This document shows, one piece after another, positions 29,701-37,479 of a stretch of DNA of 64,000 bases; position 1 is the first letter of the stretch; each line of letters begins with the position of its first letter. Below the pieces are notes generated by a model. It searched no databases and had not been told where the DNA came from. It saw nothing but the letters and a program-made list of their open reading frames with translations. The translations under genes and the position numbers were made by a program. Source of the DNA: Arthrobacter sp. V1I9 (GTDB taxonomy: Bacteria > Actinomycetota > Actinomycetes > Actinomycetales > Micrococcaceae). The DNA is taken from contig NZ_JAUSYU010000001.1 in the NCBI RefSeq assembly GCF_030817075.1, positions 372,001 to 436,000 of the forward strand. The letters run 5' to 3'.

Positions 29701-30437
29701 AGGACGGCGCCTCCTACGAGGAACTGGTGGAACGCGAGGGCCGGCCGCGCCTGCGCTACTGGCTGGACCGCATCCTCGCCGAAGGCATGCTGGACGCGTC
29801 CGTCGCCTACGGCTACTTCCCGGTGGTCTCCGAAGGCGAGCAGGTGGTGGTGCTGCACCACGGCACGGACGACGACGGCGTCCTGGGGGCCGCGGGGCTC
29901 CTCGCCCCGGATGGTGGTTCAGGCGGTCCGATCGGCACCGACCGGCTCCGCTTTGACTTCCCGCGGCAGCGCCGCGACCGGCACCTGTGCCTGGCCGACT
30001 TCGTGAAGTCCCGCGAGTCCGGGCAGATCGACGTCCTGCCGGTGCAGCTGGTCACCGCCGGCTCCAAGATCGAAGAGTTCACGTCAAAGATGTTCGCGGC
30101 CAACCAGTACCGCGACTACTACGAGCTCAACGGCCTGGTCATGCAGCTCACCGAGGCCCTGGCGGAGTTCTGGCACGCACGTATCCGCAAGGAGCTGGGC
30201 TTCGCGGCCGAGGAGCCGAAGGACACGGCAGGGTATTTCAAGCTCGACTACCGCGGTGCCCGGTTCTCGCTCGGGTACCCCGCGTGCCCAGACATGGAGG
30301 ACCGGCGCAAGGTGACGGAGCTGCTGAAGCCCGAGCGGATGGGCGTGATCCTCAGCGACGAGCTGATGCTGCACCCCGAGCAGTCCACGGACGCGTTTGT
30401 GTTCCACCACCCGGAGGCGAAGTACTTCAAGGTGTAA
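26775..30437 (+). CDS. metH: cobalamin-dependent methionine synthase
   Basis: A 1220-residue methionine synthase, full length, transferring the methyl of 5-methyl-THF to homocysteine through cobalamin. Domains in order: homocysteine-binding barrel (about 25-330) with zinc ligands Cys240 (NCATG), Cys306 and Cys307 (GGCCGTT); pterin-binding barrel (about 365-630, IGERTNANGSKAF); helical cap (about 655-745); cobalamin-binding fold with axial His774 (DVHDIG); SAM-binding reactivation domain (about 930-1220) ending HPEAKYFKV. ATG 26775 lacks a strong ribosome site, but no better start fits the family N-terminus. It depends on cobalamin supply, to which the ECF transporter nearby may contribute. 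Confidence 0.97.
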   Translation: MPRFALDIESVPRPARAQELLDAVNHSVVIADGAMGTMLQGRDLQLETDFQNLEGCNEILNDTRPDVIADIHDAYFATGIDAVETNTFGANWSNLSDYGIDDRIAELALKGAKIARERAEAAEETDGRMRWVLGSMGPGTKLPSLGHTSYDYLKQTFALQAEGLIDGGADAFLIETSQDLLQTKAAVNGCKQAIVSKGVRLPIFVEVTVETTGTMLMGSEIGAALTALEPLGVDAIGLNCATGPDEMSEHLRHLSKQSSVAIACMPNAGLPVLGANGAHYPLSPTELATAHEQFVREFGLGLVGGCCGTTPEHMSAVVERLAPFRTRKTADDGVATNGGKPAPARVPTEREAGVASLYQHVNFDQDASYLAIGERTNANGSKAFRQAMLEERWDDCVDIAREQIRVGAHLLDVCIDYVGRDGVADMKEIVSRFASASTLPLVMDSTEPAVLRAGLEHIGGRPVVNSVNYEDGDGPASRFARIMPLVKEHGTAVIALTINEEGQARTTEGKVAIASRLVDALVGEWGMRVEDIIVDCLTFPVATGQEETRRDGIETIEAIRQITVKYPGINTTLGVSNVSFGLNPAARVVLNSVFLHEAVQAGLTSGIIDAAKIVPLASLPEEQRKVALDLVWDRREYDADGNTTYDPLAIMLDMFAGVDTAALKDQRAAELAALPTGARLERRIIDGEGKGLEADLDLARSEGLTPLGIINDHLLEGMKVVGERFGAGEMQLPFVLQSAEVMKNAVALLEPHMEKSDSSGKGTMVIATVRGDVHDIGKNLVDIILTNNGYKVINIGIKQGIAEIMAAAEEHNADVIGMSGLLVKSTVVMKENLAELQSRGLAKKWPVILGGAALTRAYVDQDLAEQFDGVVRYAKDAFEGLALMEPLVRVARGESPDDVGLPPLKKRIHKGGAKFTVTEPEAMPGRSDVAADNPVPAPPFWGTRIVRGVSLHDYSAFLDERATFMGQWGLKPGRGEDGASYEELVEREGRPRLRYWLDRILAEGMLDASVAYGYFPVVSEGEQVVVLHHGTDDDGVLGAAGLLAPDGGSGGPIGTDRLRFDFPRQRRDRHLCLADFVKSRESGQIDVLPVQLVTAGSKIEEFTSKMFAANQYRDYYELNGLVMQLTEALAEFWHARIRKELGFAAEEPKDTAGYFKLDYRGARFSLGYPACPDMEDRRKVTELLKPERMGVILSDELMLHPEQSTDAFVFHHPEAKYFKV

Positions 30438-30708
30438 GTCGTAGCCGGTCCGTGGCCTGCGGGAGTCTGCCTCCCGGGCGCGGCTGGCTCTACCTATGCA
30501 CCAGACAGGATTCGAGCCCGAAAGGCTTGTGGGACACAGAGTGGCAGTATGTGCGGCAGATACGTGGTGTCCAACCTCCGCAGTGGCGGCTTGAATCTGC
30601 ACCGATGCAGGCCGGAGGTGCGAAAATGCAAGTTGCTGAAGTTTCTACTTACCAGTAGTTTTGCTTGTCGGTTGTTTCGCGAATCCCCCAAATTGCGAAA
30701 CGACTAGG

Positions 30709-30744
30709 AAGGCCCCGCGGCGTCCCCCCATGTTGCGGGGCCTT
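30709..30744 (+). terminator. hairpin terminator downstream of metH
   Basis: AAGGCCCCGC (30709-30718) pairs with GCGGGGCCTT (30735-30744), followed by TTCG. It is 270 bases beyond the metH stop. Confidence 0.65.
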
Positions 30745-30940
30745 TCGCTCGCTAGCGCCCGGCTGGCCGACGGGGCTACTCCCGCTGAGAAACGCCGATA
30801 AGGAATCTCCGGGCTCATGCCGGAAGGCCGGTGCAGCCAGTGTCAGCGGACGCCGAGGTCGCTGTCAACATACGAATCCGGGCGGTGGTTGCGCGCCGGT
30901 GGCCGAGCCAGGAAGGCCCGCGAGGTAAAAATTCGCTGAA

Positions 30941-31007
30941 TGGTGGGGCCGGGGACCGTGAGGCTTGCACCAGGTGGTGTTTGCTTCACAATCTCCGGGC
31001 CCCACCA
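30941..31007 (-). terminator. possible terminator of fdhA
   Basis: TGGTGGGGCC (30941-30950) and GGCCCCACCA (30998-31007) are exact complements with a 47-base loop that itself can fold. It lies directly after the fdhA stop on the minus strand. The long loop makes it uncertain. Confidence 0.4.
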
Positions 31008-31016
31008 GTTGCGGTT

Positions 31017-32240
31017 CTACGCCTTGACGTATCCGTTCGGGTTCAGCACGAATTTCGTTGCCGAACCGGCGTCAAATTCGGCGTAACCGCGCGGTGCATC
31101 CTCAAGTGGGATCGCCTTGGCGTTTACTGCCTTAGCGATCTGGACCTTGTCGTGCAGGATCGCCATCATCAGCTGGCGGTTGTACGACATGACGGGGCAC
31201 TGTCCAGTGGTAAACGACAGGGATTTTGCCCATCCGGTACCCAAAGACAGGGACAGGGAGCCGTGCTTCGCTGCTTCGTCAATTCCACCAGGATCGCCGG
31301 TGACATACAGGCCGGGAATGCCAAGAGCCCCGCCTGCAGCGGTGATGTCCATGAGCGAGTTCAGCACGGTGGCGGGGGCCTCGTGGGAGGCGTCCTTGCC
31401 GTGACCGCGGGCTTCGAACCCTACGGCGTCGACGCCGCAATCCACCTCGGGGACGCCAAGGATTTGCTCGATCTGGTCCTTCGGATCGCCGTTGGAGACG
31501 TTCACCGTCTCGCAGCCGAAGGAGCGGGCCTGAGCCAGGCGGTCTTCGTTCATGTCACCGACAATCACGACGGCGGCACCGAGCAGCTGCGCGCCGACGG
31601 CGGCCGCGAGGCCCACCGGGCCGGCACCGGCAATGTAGACGGTGGATCCGACGCCCACTCCTGCAGTGACGGCGCCGTGGAAGCCGGTGGGGAAGATATC
31701 GGAAAGCATGGTCAGGTCCATGATCTTTTCGAGGGCCTGATCGCGATCCGGGAACCTGAGCAGGTTCCAGTCAGCGTAGGGGACCAGCACGTATTCCGCC
31801 TGGCCGCCCACCCAGCCGCCCATGTCCACATAACCGTAGGCGCTGCCCGGGCGGTCCGGGTTAACGTTCAGGCAGATGCCGGTCTTGCGCTCCTTGCAGT
31901 TCCGGCAACGGCCGCAGGAGATGTTGAAGGGTACAGAGACGATGTCTCCCACCTTGATGAACTCCACGTCCGGACCGACCTCCACCACTTCGCCGGTGAT
32001 TTCATGCCCGAGGACGAGGTCCTTGGGAGCCGTGGTCCGGCCGCGCACCATATGCTGGTCCGAGCCGCAGATGTTGGTGGTCACCGTGCGCAGGATCGCG
32101 CCGTGGGATACTTTCCGGCCTACGTTGGCGGGATTGACGCCAGGCCCATCTTTGAGTTCGAAGGTCGGGTAGTCGGTGTTGATGATTTCGACGACACCGG
32201 GTTCTTTGTAGGCGACGGCTCTGTTTCCTGACATGGACAC
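31017..32240 (-). CDS. fdhA: glutathione-independent formaldehyde dehydrogenase
   Basis: A 407-residue zinc-dependent medium-chain dehydrogenase of the Pseudomonas putida FdhA type, oxidising formaldehyde to formate with NAD and no thiol cofactor. Seen: catalytic-zinc Cys58 (NICGSDQH) and His79-Glu80 (GHE), structural-zinc Cys109, Cys112, Cys115 and Cys123, and the NAD fold AGAGPVGLAAA. The long insertions around GSAYGYVDMGGW and the C-terminal GQCPVMSYNRQLM are specific to this type. AAAAGGAG precedes ATG 32240. It could dispose of formaldehyde made by the N-demethylase cluster. Confidence 0.93.
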   Translation of the reverse strand: MSMSGNRAVAYKEPGVVEIINTDYPTFELKDGPGVNPANVGRKVSHGAILRTVTTNICGSDQHMVRGRTTAPKDLVLGHEITGEVVEVGPDVEFIKVGDIVSVPFNISCGRCRNCKERKTGICLNVNPDRPGSAYGYVDMGGWVGGQAEYVLVPYADWNLLRFPDRDQALEKIMDLTMLSDIFPTGFHGAVTAGVGVGSTVYIAGAGPVGLAAAVGAQLLGAAVVIVGDMNEDRLAQARSFGCETVNVSNGDPKDQIEQILGVPEVDCGVDAVGFEARGHGKDASHEAPATVLNSLMDITAAGGALGIPGLYVTGDPGGIDEAAKHGSLSLSLGTGWAKSLSFTTGQCPVMSYNRQLMMAILHDKVQIAKAVNAKAIPLEDAPRGYAEFDAGSATKFVLNPNGYVKA

Positions 32241-32520
32241 TCCTTTTGGTAGGGGTATTTAGTGCCAGGCCTTCCATTCGGATGGCCCTGCACTGGTCCG
32301 GCAAAGTTGCAGGCGCTGCCCCATGGCCCGAAAAGCGGTGCTTCGATGAGGATACCTCCCCAGGTTTCAAGCCACCGAAGCACCCTCCACGGGCATGGGA
32401 CAGCTTCGTTGAGACTAGGGTCACAAGGGCTGCAATAAAAGCGCAAGATTTTGAGGATAACCATGCAGATTTGATGCATGATCAAGAGGTTGGTCCGGCC
32501 GCTATTCTCCGGCGGGGTTC

Positions 32521-35364
32521 TCAGGCCCTGAGTTGTACCCGGTCGCTGGCCGGGGCGGAACGTGCCTTCGCGGCCTGCCCGCCCGCGCTGGAGACCGGCT
32601 TCACGCGCCGGAGTGCTGCGAGAATGGCCCGGCCCACCACAGCGATTCCGATGATGGTGGTGATGGCACGCAGGGTGTCCCAGCCCGCCGTCGACGTCAC
32701 CAGCGAGTAGATCACGAAGCTGCTGAGGTTGGTACCCAGCGGCGCGCCGGCCACGTACGAGATTCCGGTGCCCCCGCCCACCGCAAACGGCCAGAACCAC
32801 AGGTTCATCAACAGGCCGAACAGGTAGGACGCCGCGGCGCCATAGCCGCACAGCATCCACAGTTCAGCCTTGCCGCGCACCCGGCTGGGGAGTAGCCCCG
32901 CTCCTGCGCCCACCCAGGCGCAGGCGAAGAGCTGGAATGGTGTCCATGGCCCCACCCCACCCCACAAGACGCTTGAGACGGCGATGGTGGCGGCGCCGAG
33001 AAGTAGGCCAAACCGGGGACCGTAAGCCCGGCCGGCAAGGATCAGGAGGATAAAGACCGCTTCAACACCTCCGACGCCGGTACTCGCCGCCCGCACCGCC
33101 GATCCAATGGCAGCCAGGACGCCGAGCAACGCCACAGTGTGTGCCGATCGGACCGAGCCGTCGAGGGACACCGCGACGAGGACGGCGGCCAGGGGCGCCA
33201 TCGCCAGCGCCGCGTAGGGAACGGCTGCTGCGGCATCCTGCGGGAGGGCCGTGGCCAGCAACGGCCAGCAGAAGGCGGCGAGGGCGAGCAGGTTTGCCGC
33301 GGCGAGAATGGCCAGCTCCGCAGCCCGGGGCATCCTAAGGCGGGGCTGTTTTGCAGGGCCCTGGGGACCTGTCCCTTTGTCGTTGAGCCGTGGTGTTGCC
33401 ACCGGACCTGCCTGCCGAGAAAGCACGAGGGGCTGCTCCGATACATGCGTCGCCATGGACGGCACGACGCCGTCACGCATCGGGAGGACCCGGGCGCGGA
33501 GGCCGTGCGCAAAATGAACGTCGTGGGTGGCGATCAGGACTGCCGCGCCGGAGTCGGCTGCGGCCTGCAGCGCGGCCGAGACTGCCCCGCGCGCTTCAGC
33601 ATCGAGTCCGCGGGTGGGCTCATCGATCAGGAGCACTTGGGGGTGGTCCAAGGTCTGCAGCGCAATGGCGAGGATCCGCCGTTGTCCCGCAGAGAGGTCC
33701 CGGGGGTGCTCGTGCCCGATCGGCATCTGGGCATCTCCCCGAAGACGGGCAAGGTGTGCAGCTGCGGCATCGGGCGCGATGGGACCGCCGTTTTTCCGGC
33801 GTGCCAAGCGTCGCTCGGCCGCGCACAATTCTCCGGCGACCGTATCCCTGGTGAAGAGGTCGTCCGAGGCATCCGGCACGAGGGCGATCCGCCCCCCGTC
33901 GACCCTGCCGCCGTCGACCGTTACTTCTCCCACCGTTCCTTCGCCGAGGGCGAGCGCCACGAGGAGTGATGACTTCCCGGCACCGTTCGGCCCCACTAGG
34001 GCCATCACCTCACCGCGGTGCAGGGCGAAGGATGCGTTGCGCACGAGCGGCTTGCCGCCACGGTGCACCGCGAGGTTGGTTGCCGTCAGGACGTGCGGGA
34101 GGTGCGTTGGTTCTGCCGGCGTTTCAGGGATCTGGACAGCGGTCGAAGGGGAGGGCGCGGCACGGGGTAACAAGGCGCCTTCGTCAAGGGTCCACCACGA
34201 ATCAGCAACCGGTACGAGCGCTTCTGCGCGGTGTTCCGCCACGATGATGCAGACATCTTCATCGCGGGCCAGGGCGTGCAGCACGGCGATGACGCGTGCT
34301 CGTGCCGCTGTGTCGAGGTCGGCCAACGGTTCATCCACTAGGAGTAAAGTCGGGTAATCCACGACGGCGGCGGCGATGGCTACGAGCGTTGCTTCACCTG
34401 CCGAGAGGGTGCTGAGATCGCGATCCAGGAGCGCGGACACCCCGACGCGCTCCGCCACTTCGAACACACGGGCCTTAGCGGCACCGGACTCCAGGCCCCG
34501 CAGTTCCAGGGCGAGGGAGATTTCATCCCGGACCCGCGTGGAGGCGAAGGCGGCGCGGGGGTTCTGCAGGACGACGCCGATGAGTCCGGCGGTATCGCGT
34601 GGCGGAGTGGTGGTCCGGTCCTTTCCGCCGACGAGCAGGGTGCCGGAAATTTTTCCACCGTCGACGTGCGAGAGGAGACCGGCCATGCCGCGCAGGATGG
34701 TCGACTTGCCGGAGCCTGTTGGCCCGGTGATCACCGTGATTGAACCACTTGCCGGCGCGAAGGTATCGACCCGCACCTGTGCGTTGCCGATGCGGAAGAG
34801 GGCGTCCCGGATGAGGACCGGTGATTCGTCACTTCGGCTGGGCTGGTGCGTTGCCCTGCTTCCGAAGCCGCGCAGTTCCAGGGCCGCGGCCACCCTGCCC
34901 GCGTGCTCAAGGGTTCGCTCAAGTACGGGCACCAGGGCGCGTGGGCCGAAGCGTTCACCCCTTAACCGGAAAGCCAGGCGCACGGAGGTCACGGCGTCGG
35001 CAAGAGCAGGGAGCGCTGCCCACGCCACCACAAGCATGCGGGCGATGCCCTGCAGGGGACCGCGCCGGGCGAGGACCACGAAGCCGCGGGACACATCCAC
35101 CCAGGCGTTAAGGAGCCCGAAACCGAGGATCATGCCGGCAATTGGCACGGCGGACAGAACCGCCGCCCACAGCCCTTCTGCCGTGACTGGCCCGAGGAAG
35201 ACCACATGCGCGAACGGGGCAGGCAGCCGCAGCGCCGGAAGGTCCAGCAGGAGCGCTTCGCCGGCACCCGTCCCGTTGAAAAAAATACGGTAGATGACCC
35301 GCGCCGCGATGAACACGACGGCGAGTGCCGCCGCTGCGCGTAACGGCGCGGGTCGAAAGGTCAT
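32521..35364 (-). CDS. single-polypeptide ECF transporter (T, A, A' and S modules fused)
   Basis: A 947-residue vitamin/metal-type importer. Residues 1-175 are an EcfT-like membrane module ending in the coupling motif ALELRGFGS; 183-400 is the first ATPase (Walker A Gly214-Lys220, signature LSAGEA, Walker B Asp344-Glu345); 425-640 the second ATPase (Walker A Gly458-Lys464, LSAGQRR, Asp581-Glu582); 680-925 a six-helix S-component-like module (LAGRAYGPRFGLLLGA, VGPWTPFQLFACAWVGAGAG). All four ECF roles thus lie in one chain. Its ATG overlaps the stop of the DUF4430 lipoprotein gene. Substrate unproven; cobalamin is my leading guess from that partner. Confidence 0.88.
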   Translation of the reverse strand: MTFRPAPLRAAAALAVVFIAARVIYRIFFNGTGAGEALLLDLPALRLPAPFAHVVFLGPVTAEGLWAAVLSAVPIAGMILGFGLLNAWVDVSRGFVVLARRGPLQGIARMLVVAWAALPALADAVTSVRLAFRLRGERFGPRALVPVLERTLEHAGRVAAALELRGFGSRATHQPSRSDESPVLIRDALFRIGNAQVRVDTFAPASGSITVITGPTGSGKSTILRGMAGLLSHVDGGKISGTLLVGGKDRTTTPPRDTAGLIGVVLQNPRAAFASTRVRDEISLALELRGLESGAAKARVFEVAERVGVSALLDRDLSTLSAGEATLVAIAAAVVDYPTLLLVDEPLADLDTAARARVIAVLHALARDEDVCIIVAEHRAEALVPVADSWWTLDEGALLPRAAPSPSTAVQIPETPAEPTHLPHVLTATNLAVHRGGKPLVRNASFALHRGEVMALVGPNGAGKSSLLVALALGEGTVGEVTVDGGRVDGGRIALVPDASDDLFTRDTVAGELCAAERRLARRKNGGPIAPDAAAAHLARLRGDAQMPIGHEHPRDLSAGQRRILAIALQTLDHPQVLLIDEPTRGLDAEARGAVSAALQAAADSGAAVLIATHDVHFAHGLRARVLPMRDGVVPSMATHVSEQPLVLSRQAGPVATPRLNDKGTGPQGPAKQPRLRMPRAAELAILAAANLLALAAFCWPLLATALPQDAAAAVPYAALAMAPLAAVLVAVSLDGSVRSAHTVALLGVLAAIGSAVRAASTGVGGVEAVFILLILAGRAYGPRFGLLLGAATIAVSSVLWGGVGPWTPFQLFACAWVGAGAGLLPSRVRGKAELWMLCGYGAAASYLFGLLMNLWFWPFAVGGGTGISYVAGAPLGTNLSSFVIYSLVTSTAGWDTLRAITTIIGIAVVGRAILAALRRVKPVSSAGGQAAKARSAPASDRVQLRA

Positions 35365-35915
35365 GCGGTGGGTGCGGCCGGTTCGCCGTCGACCGCGAAG
35401 AGCAGCTCCAGGCTTTCTCCGGGGTTAACCTTCAGGGTGCCAAGGCCTTCCTGGGCGTAGGCCCAGTCGCCAGCGGCGGGCTTAACCCAGAGGGACCAGT
35501 AGGCGAAGGCGGCGGGCATGTCCTTGCACTCTTCCCGGTACGTGCCGGCCTTGTGAGTGATGTCGAAGTCCGCGGCGGGAACACCGTTCACACGGCACAC
35601 TACGTCCTTGGGATACTTCGGAGTGCCCTCGGTTTTCACCTCTGCTTCGGCGAGTACCTCCGACGCGGGAGTCGCTGTGTCCACGGCAACGCAGACGGAC
35701 TTATCGGCGGCTGACTGCTTCAAGGCGCCGGAATCGACGATGACCTTCACGCCGGCGCAGGGCTCGGAGGCGCTGGTTGAGGCTGCTGCCGTGGAGGCGG
35801 GTGCAGAAGTGGTTGGCTGGGGGGTTGCCGGCGCGGAACACGCGGCGAGGGTAAACAGGAGACCGGCGGCGGCGAGCGAGCTCGCGGCGGCGGTGCGGAT
35901 CTTAGTCAAAGTCAC
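35361..35915 (-). CDS. DUF4430 (transcobalamin-like) lipoprotein
   Basis: A 184-residue secreted lipoprotein: signal peptide with lipobox LAAC, lipidated Cys26, then a Thr/Ser/Ala-rich linker and a globular part (about 55-180) of the DUF4430 type, related to the C-terminal beta domain of transcobalamin and intrinsic factor; WSLWVKPAAGDWAYAQEGLG is characteristic. It starts with GTG (35915) and no strong ribosome site, so it may be leaderless. First gene of a coupled pair with the ECF transporter and probably its surface substrate-binding partner. Confidence 0.8.
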   Translation of the reverse strand: MTLTKIRTAAASSLAAAGLLFTLAACSAPATPQPTTSAPASTAAASTSASEPCAGVKVIVDSGALKQSAADKSVCVAVDTATPASEVLAEAEVKTEGTPKYPKDVVCRVNGVPAADFDITHKAGTYREECKDMPAAFAYWSLWVKPAAGDWAYAQEGLGTLKVNPGESLELLFAVDGEPAAPTA

Positions 35916-36130
35916 CTGTTAAGGGTAGGGCGTTGCCTGTCTGGATGGGGTTGCCGTCGCGTTGTGTGACGTCAGGTCTCCCGCCGTCGTAGGCCCTTCC
36001 CGGGGATTTCCGAGGCACTGGACACCTGTAGCCGCCGGACTTATCGTGCAGAGGTGGCGGCTGCCTGATTGGCAGGATGGCAAGTGCTGCCGGTCTGTCG
36101 TTGCGGCCGTCCGATGACAGGAGGAAGCAG

Positions 36131-36603
36131 ATGGAACACGTTGAAGAGACCGTTGATGTCGCAGTTCCGGTGCGGACCGCGTACAACCAGTGGACCCAGT
36201 TCGAATCCTTTCCACAGTTTATGTCCGGGGTGGAATCCGTAACCCAGCTGACCGATACCACCAACCACTGGGTTACCAAGGTGGGTGGTGTTCAGCGGGA
36301 GTTCGATACCGAGATCGTTGACCAGGAACCGGACGACCGGATCGCCTGGCGGAGCACCGACGGCAAGTCCCATGCCGGGATCATCCGGTTCACGCCGCTG
36401 GATGCCAACCACACGAAGGTCAAGGTCCATTTCGAGTGGGCGCCGGAAACCCTGACTGAAAAGCAGGCGCGGCACTGAAGATCGACGAGATGCAGGTAAA
36501 GGCCGACATGCGCAAGTTCAAGGAGTTCATTGAATCGCGCGGTACCGAAACCGGCGGCTGGCGCGGCGACGTCAAGGACAGCGGTCCCACCGGGCAGTTC
36601 TAG
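36131..36603 (+). pseudogene. SRPBCC (polyketide-cyclase-like) protein, frameshifted
   Basis: Begins at ATG 36131 with EHVEETVDVAVPVRTAYNQW and runs to a TGA at 36476-36478. Family members continue for about 45 more residues, and the expected continuation (KIDEMQVKADMRKFKEFIESRG, then GGWRGDV and GPTGQF, stop 36601) follows in another frame. A single missing base near 36461-36464 (GAAAAG-CAGGCG) explains it. Either a recent inactivation or a sequence error. Intact members are about 150-residue stress-associated ligand-binding proteins of the COQ10/SRPBCC fold. Confidence 0.85.
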
Positions 36604-36631
36604 GGTGGGCGTTGCCGGCTCCAGACAGAGT

Positions 36632-36673
36632 GAAGCGGACGACGGCGGGTGGGCACCCGCCGTCGTCCGCTTC
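36632..36673. terminator. 19-bp hairpin of the repeated terminator family
   Basis: Perfect 19-bp stem (36632-36650 with 36655-36673), loop GGGC, between the convergent SRPBCC and GNAT genes. Same core as 5756-5793. Confidence 0.85.
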
Positions 36674-36687
36674 AGGAAGTCTTCCGC

Positions 36688-36994
36688 CTACAGGCGAAGT
36701 TCCATGAACACGCTGTTGGGGTCCAGGACATAGTCGGCAAACGGCGGGCATACAGTGAAGCCGTTGCGGGCGTACAGGCGCCGCGCGGGAGCAAAGTAGT
36801 CCTCGGTGCCGGTCTCACGATAGACGCGGTCGAAGTTTCGGATCTTGGCGTCGTCGAGGATATGCCCGAGCATGCGGGTGGCCACGCCACGTCCCCTTGC
36901 CGTGGCATTGGTGCGCATGGCCTTTATCTCGCCGTGCATGGCTGCACCGGGCGGGGATTCCAGAAGCTTCAGTGCGCCGCAGCCCAGCAGAGTC
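36688..36994 (-). pseudogene. GNAT acetyltransferase, 5' end missing
   Basis: The frame encodes LLGCGALKLLE, HGEIKAMRTNATARGRGVATRML (the acetyl-CoA P-loop region Q/RxxGxA), and the C-terminal FAPARRLYARNGF and DPNSVFMEL of YafP-like GNAT enzymes. The first 60 or so residues are absent: the open frame begins right at the stop codon of the zinc-ribbon gene. The open reading from ATG 36939 would give only 83 residues. The arrangement suggests a deletion joined the two genes. Confidence 0.8.
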
Positions 36995-37317
36995 TAGGTG
37001 CTGAGCCGCCAGTGGACCTGAATTGCCTCTGCAACGGGGCCAGTGCCGACGTCAACCTGGAAAGCGACCGGCGCGGTTCCTGTTTCTTCAATGACGGCGT
37101 CGCGGTACACCCGGCCGCATTTGGGGCACAGGGTGTAGAGGTCCTCATCCGCGGGCCAGGCCGCAAGCCCTGCGGGGACTGGGGTGTCTCCTCCCGAGTG
37201 AACGGGTACGCCCTGGAAGTTGGCCTGAATCAGTCCGTCCTGGCTGACGGTGTTGCCGCACACGCAGACGATGGTGGTGACATCATGACCGGTCACATCG
37301 GCGGTTTCAGTGTCCAT
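36994..37317 (-). CDS. hypothetical protein with CxC and CPxC zinc-binding motifs
   Basis: A 107-residue protein with CVCGN (about residues 16-20) and CPKCGRVY (about 62-69), likely one zinc site, then a C-terminal beta strand pair. Start ATG 37317 (MDTETADVTG) is preceded by GGAAG; the frame is open further upstream without a ribosome site. No known function; a conserved actinobacterial type. Confidence 0.65.
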   Translation of the reverse strand: MDTETADVTGHDVTTIVCVCGNTVSQDGLIQANFQGVPVHSGGDTPVPAGLAAWPADEDLYTLCPKCGRVYRDAVIEETGTAPVAFQVDVGTGPVAEAIQVHWRLST

Positions 37318-37479
37318 GATGACTTCCCGGGTGCTGGAAGGACGTGCTGGTAACAGCTTAAGCCCGCCCAAGTTCCGCAGCATCCATTGCCTGCTTGCAC
37401 TGCGGGGTTCACCATTAAGGCTGTCGGGAAGGCTGGGGCCTGCTGAAAGCACTCAACGCCCAAGGATCAAGGATTCGAA

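Larger units (their letters stand above)
30438..31016. other. intergenic region between convergent metH and fdhA
   Basis: About 580 bases with two or three hairpins (listed separately) and no convincing gene. A 7-bp stem GTTTCGC/GCGAAAC at 30674-30701 precedes the main terminator. Confidence 0.5.

Noticed and set aside
30665..30928. 87-residue frame between metH and fdhA
   Set aside because: Overlaps the terminator, Pro/Arg/Gly-rich, no ribosome site.
35916..36130. Cobalamin riboswitch in front of the DUF4430/ECF pair
   Set aside because: A GGGAGACCTG-like end occurs on the minus strand but the GCCACTG box and core helices are missing.
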